Below, one piece after another: positions 61,823 to 64,000 of a stretch of DNA of 64,000 nt. Source of the DNA: CAVSRC01 sp963762605 (GTDB lineage: Bacteria > Pseudomonadota > Alphaproteobacteria > Rhizobiales > Kaistiaceae). Positions within the stretch are counted from its first letter, which is position 1. Each line of letters starts with the position of its first letter. The translations under genes were made by a program, and so were the position numbers. Location of the stretch: contig CAVXLJ010000018.1 of the NCBI GenBank assembly GCA_963762605.1, forward strand, positions 245,597 to 309,596, in the 5' to 3' direction. The notes under the pieces were generated by a model, which ran no database searches, was not told the origin of the DNA, and was given only the letters and a program-made list of their open reading frames with translations.

Positions 61823-63013
61823 ATGGCCAAAGAGAAATTTTCGCGGACGAAGCCGCATTGCAACATTGGGACGATCGGCCATGTCGACCATGGCAAGACG
61901 TCGCTGACCGCGGCGATCACCAAGGTCTTGGCTGAGACGGGCAAGGCGCAATACAAGGACTACGCCTCGATCGACGCTGCTCCGGAAGAGAAGGCGCGCG
62001 GCATTACGATCAACACGGCGCATGTCGAGTACGAGACCGACAAGCGCCACTATGCCCACGTCGACTGCCCCGGCCACGCCGACTATGTGAAGAACATGAT
62101 CACCGGCGCGGCGCAGATGGACGGCGCCATCCTGGTGGTTTCAGCCGCCGACGGCCCGATGCCGCAGACCCGCGAGCACATCCTGCTGGCCCGCCAGGTC
62201 GGCGTGCCGGCGATGGTCGTCTACCTCAACAAGTGCGACATGGTCGACGATCCGGAGCTTCTCGACCTGGTCGAGCTTGAGGTGCGCGAGTTGCTGTCGA
62301 AGTACGAGTTCCCCGGCGACGACATTCCGATCGTCCGCGGCTCGGCACTGGTGGCGCTGGAAGACGGCGACAGGACGATGGGTCATGATTCCATCCTCAA
62401 GCTGATGGAAGCCGTCGACGCCTATATTCCGCAGCCTGAGCGTCCGGTCGATCTGCCCTTCCTGATGGCCATCGAGGACGTGTTCTCGATCTCCGGCCGC
62501 GGCACGGTCGTCACCGGCCGTGTCGACCGCGGCGTGGTCAAGGTCGGCGATGAAGTCGAGATCGTCGGTATCCGCGACACCTCGAAGACGGTGGTTACCG
62601 GCGTCGAGATGTTCCGCAAGCTGCTCGATCAGGGCCAGGCTGGCGACAATATCGGCGCGCTCTTGCGCGGCGTCGACCGCGACGGCGTCGAGCGTGGCCA
62701 GGTGCTGTGCAAGCCCGGCTCGGTGACGCCGCATACGGTGTTCAAGGCCGAGGCCTATATCCTGACCAAGGAGGAGGGCGGCCGCCATACGCCGTTCTTC
62801 ACCAACTACCGTCCGCAGTTCTACTTCCGCACGACCGACGTGACCGGCGTTGTCACGCTGCCGGAAGGCACGGAGATGGTGATGCCGGGCGACAACGTCT
62901 CGATGGAAGTGACGCTGATCGTGCCGATCGCCATGGAGGAAAAGCTGCGCTTCGCCATCCGTGAGGGCGGTCGCACCGTCGGCTCGGGCGTCGTCTCGCA
63001 GATCCTGAAATAA
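61823..63013 (+). CDS. tufA: Elongation factor Tu
   Basis: The 396-residue protein has GHVDHGKTSLTAAITKVLAE, DCPGHADYVKNMITGAAQMD and NKCDMVDDPELLDLVELEVR, and C-terminal domains with GRGTVVTGRVDRG. It delivers aminoacyl-tRNA to the ribosome. In alphaproteobacteria tuf often has a second copy; only this one is in the window. A strong hairpin follows at 63030. Confidence 0.97.
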   Translation: MAKEKFSRTKPHCNIGTIGHVDHGKTSLTAAITKVLAETGKAQYKDYASIDAAPEEKARGITINTAHVEYETDKRHYAHVDCPGHADYVKNMITGAAQMDGAILVVSAADGPMPQTREHILLARQVGVPAMVVYLNKCDMVDDPELLDLVELEVRELLSKYEFPGDDIPIVRGSALVALEDGDRTMGHDSILKLMEAVDAYIPQPERPVDLPFLMAIEDVFSISGRGTVVTGRVDRGVVKVGDEVEIVGIRDTSKTVVTGVEMFRKLLDQGQAGDNIGALLRGVDRDGVERGQVLCKPGSVTPHTVFKAEAYILTKEEGGRHTPFFTNYRPQFYFRTTDVTGVVTLPEGTEMVMPGDNVSMEVTLIVPIAMEEKLRFAIREGGRTVGSGVVSQILK

Positions 63014-63029
63014 GGCCGGAAAGAATATG

Positions 63030-63057
63030 GCGGGTTCCCGATCCTACGGGAACCCGC
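63030..63057 (+). promoter_or_regulatory. Strong hairpin between tufA and rpsJ
   Basis: A perfect 11-bp stem (GCGGGTTCCCG and CGGGAACCCGC) with 6-base loop, 16 bases after the tufA stop. There is no T run, so it is more likely an mRNA processing or stability element than a terminator. Confidence 0.65.
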
Positions 63058-63082
63058 AACGACACCAACAAGGCACCCATCG

Positions 63083-63391
63083 ATGAACGGCCAGAATATC
63101 CGCATCCGGCTCAAGGCGTTCGACCATCGCATCCTCGATGCGTCGACCCGTGAGATCGTCAACACCGCCAAGCGGACCGGGGCGCGCGTGCGCGGGCCCG
63201 TGCCGCTGCCGACCCGGATCGAGAAATTCACCGTCAACCGGGGGCCTCACGTCGACAAGAAGAGCCGCGAGCAGTTCGAGATGCGCACTCATAAGCGCCT
63301 GCTCGACATCGTTGACCCGACGCCGCAGACCGTGGACGCGCTGATGAAGCTCGACCTGGCGGCCGGCGTCGACGTCGAGATCAAGCTCTAG
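63083..63391 (+). CDS. rpsJ: 30S ribosomal protein S10
   Basis: The 102-residue protein has NIRIRLKAFDHRILDASTRE, PVPLPTRIEKFTVNRGPHVD and MRTHKRLLDIVDPTPQTVDAL. It also acts as NusE in antitermination. It opens the S10 operon, 70 bases after tufA. Confidence 0.97.
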   Translation: MNGQNIRIRLKAFDHRILDASTREIVNTAKRTGARVRGPVPLPTRIEKFTVNRGPHVDKKSREQFEMRTHKRLLDIVDPTPQTVDALMKLDLAAGVDVEIKL

Positions 63392-63420
63392 GCCCGCGCG
63401 CGAGGAAGGCTGAAACAGTC

Positions 63421-64000
63421 ATGCGTTCAGGTGTGATCGCACAGAAGGTCGGCATGACCCGCGTCTTCACGGAGGCGGGGGAACAGGTGCCGGTCACGGT
63501 GCTCAAGATGGACAATTGCCAGGTGGTGGCGCAGCGCACCGTCGAGAAGAACGGCTATTCGGCGCTGCAGCTCGGCGTCGGCTTGCGCAAGGTACGCACT
63601 ACGCCGCGGGCGCTGCGCGGCCATTTCGCCACCGCCTCCGTCGAGCCGAAGCGCAAGGTGGCCGAGTTCCGGGTGAGCCCGGAGAACCTGATCGAGGTCG
63701 GCGCCGAGCTGACCGCCGATCATTTCATCGTCGGCCAGTTCGTCGACGTCACCGGCACTTCGCAGGGCAAGGGTTTCCAGGGCGTGATGAAGCGGCACAA
63801 TTTCAGCGGCGGCCGCGCCACGCACGGCAACTCGGTCAGCCACCGCACGCACGGCTCGACCGGCCAGCGCCAGGACCCCGGCAAGGTGTTCAAGGGCAAG
63901 AAGATGGCCGGCCACATGGGCGACGAACGGGTGACCACGCAGAACCTGAAGATCGTCAAGACCGACGTCGACCGCGGCCTGATCATGGTCGAGGGGGCGG
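63421..64000 (+). CDS. rplC: 50S ribosomal protein L3 (3' partial)
   Basis: The frame starts with ATG 63421 and runs to the window end (193 codons seen). MRSGVIAQKVGMTRVFTEAG, GTSQGKGFQGVMKRHNFSGG and ATHGNSVSHRTHGSTGQRQDPG identify L3, with the methylation-site Gln region. The C-terminus lies outside the window. It is 29 bases after rpsJ in the S10 operon. Confidence 0.96.
   Translation, partial: MRSGVIAQKVGMTRVFTEAGEQVPVTVLKMDNCQVVAQRTVEKNGYSALQLGVGLRKVRTTPRALRGHFATASVEPKRKVAEFRVSPENLIEVGAELTADHFIVGQFVDVTGTSQGKGFQGVMKRHNFSGGRATHGNSVSHRTHGSTGQRQDPGKVFKGKKMAGHMGDERVTTQNLKIVKTDVDRGLIMVEGA

Overview
The window is a contiguous, high-G+C chromosomal segment of an alphaproteobacterium, most likely of the order Hyphomicrobiales (Rhizobiales); I cannot name a genus. 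The markers are a membrane-bound ferritin (mbfA) preceded by an ICE-like palindrome of the kind bound by Irr, a BTLCP cysteine peptidase, DUF2336 and DUF3126 proteins, and the tRNA-Tyr/Gly/Trp-secE-nusG-rplKAJL-rpoBC-rpsLG-fusA-tufA-rpsJ-rplC order.

Positions 1-31,200 carry mixed housekeeping and accessory genes: a sulfotransferase (cut by the window edge), the ribosome rescue factor arfB, a PAS-GAF-GGDEF-EAL cyclic-di-GMP enzyme, transporters (LysE, MATE), cysE, a gamma-carbonic anhydrase-like protein, yidD, an IscU-like scaffold, folE, hisI, a rhomboid protease, a PAS/PilZ/BTLCP trio, mbfA, thrS, nadK and the purU-folD one-carbon pair. A glycine-rich secreted protein at 30634-31188 has a paralogue at 43664-44275. 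The two share a C-terminal two-cysteine module and look like an undescribed family.

Positions 32273-40628 are an 8.4-kb integrated, phage-derived element inserted in a tRNA-Thr(TGT) gene. A 36-bp identical core duplicates the tRNA 3' half at both ends. The element holds a tyrosine integrase, an AlpA-type regulator, a helix-turn-helix gene containing a cluster of GGTCGCA repeats, an HK97 gp10-like protein, several small phage-like genes and a family 8 glycosyltransferase. Many of its genes are broken by single-base indels or stop codons.

Positions 40581-64000 hold the tRNA cluster and the transcription/translation super-operon. It contains secE-nusG, rplKA, rplJL, rpoBC (closed by a strong terminator), then, after two unrelated genes, the str operon (rpsL-rpsG-fusA-tufA) and the start of the S10 operon (rpsJ, rplC, cut by the window edge). 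Several perfect hairpins sit at junctions in this block.

rpoB, which must be functional, is split by one extra base near 50427, and a membrane protein gene near 5651 has a similar defect. At least some indels are therefore probably sequence errors. The much higher density of lesions inside the element, including two in-frame stop codons, suggests real decay there as well.
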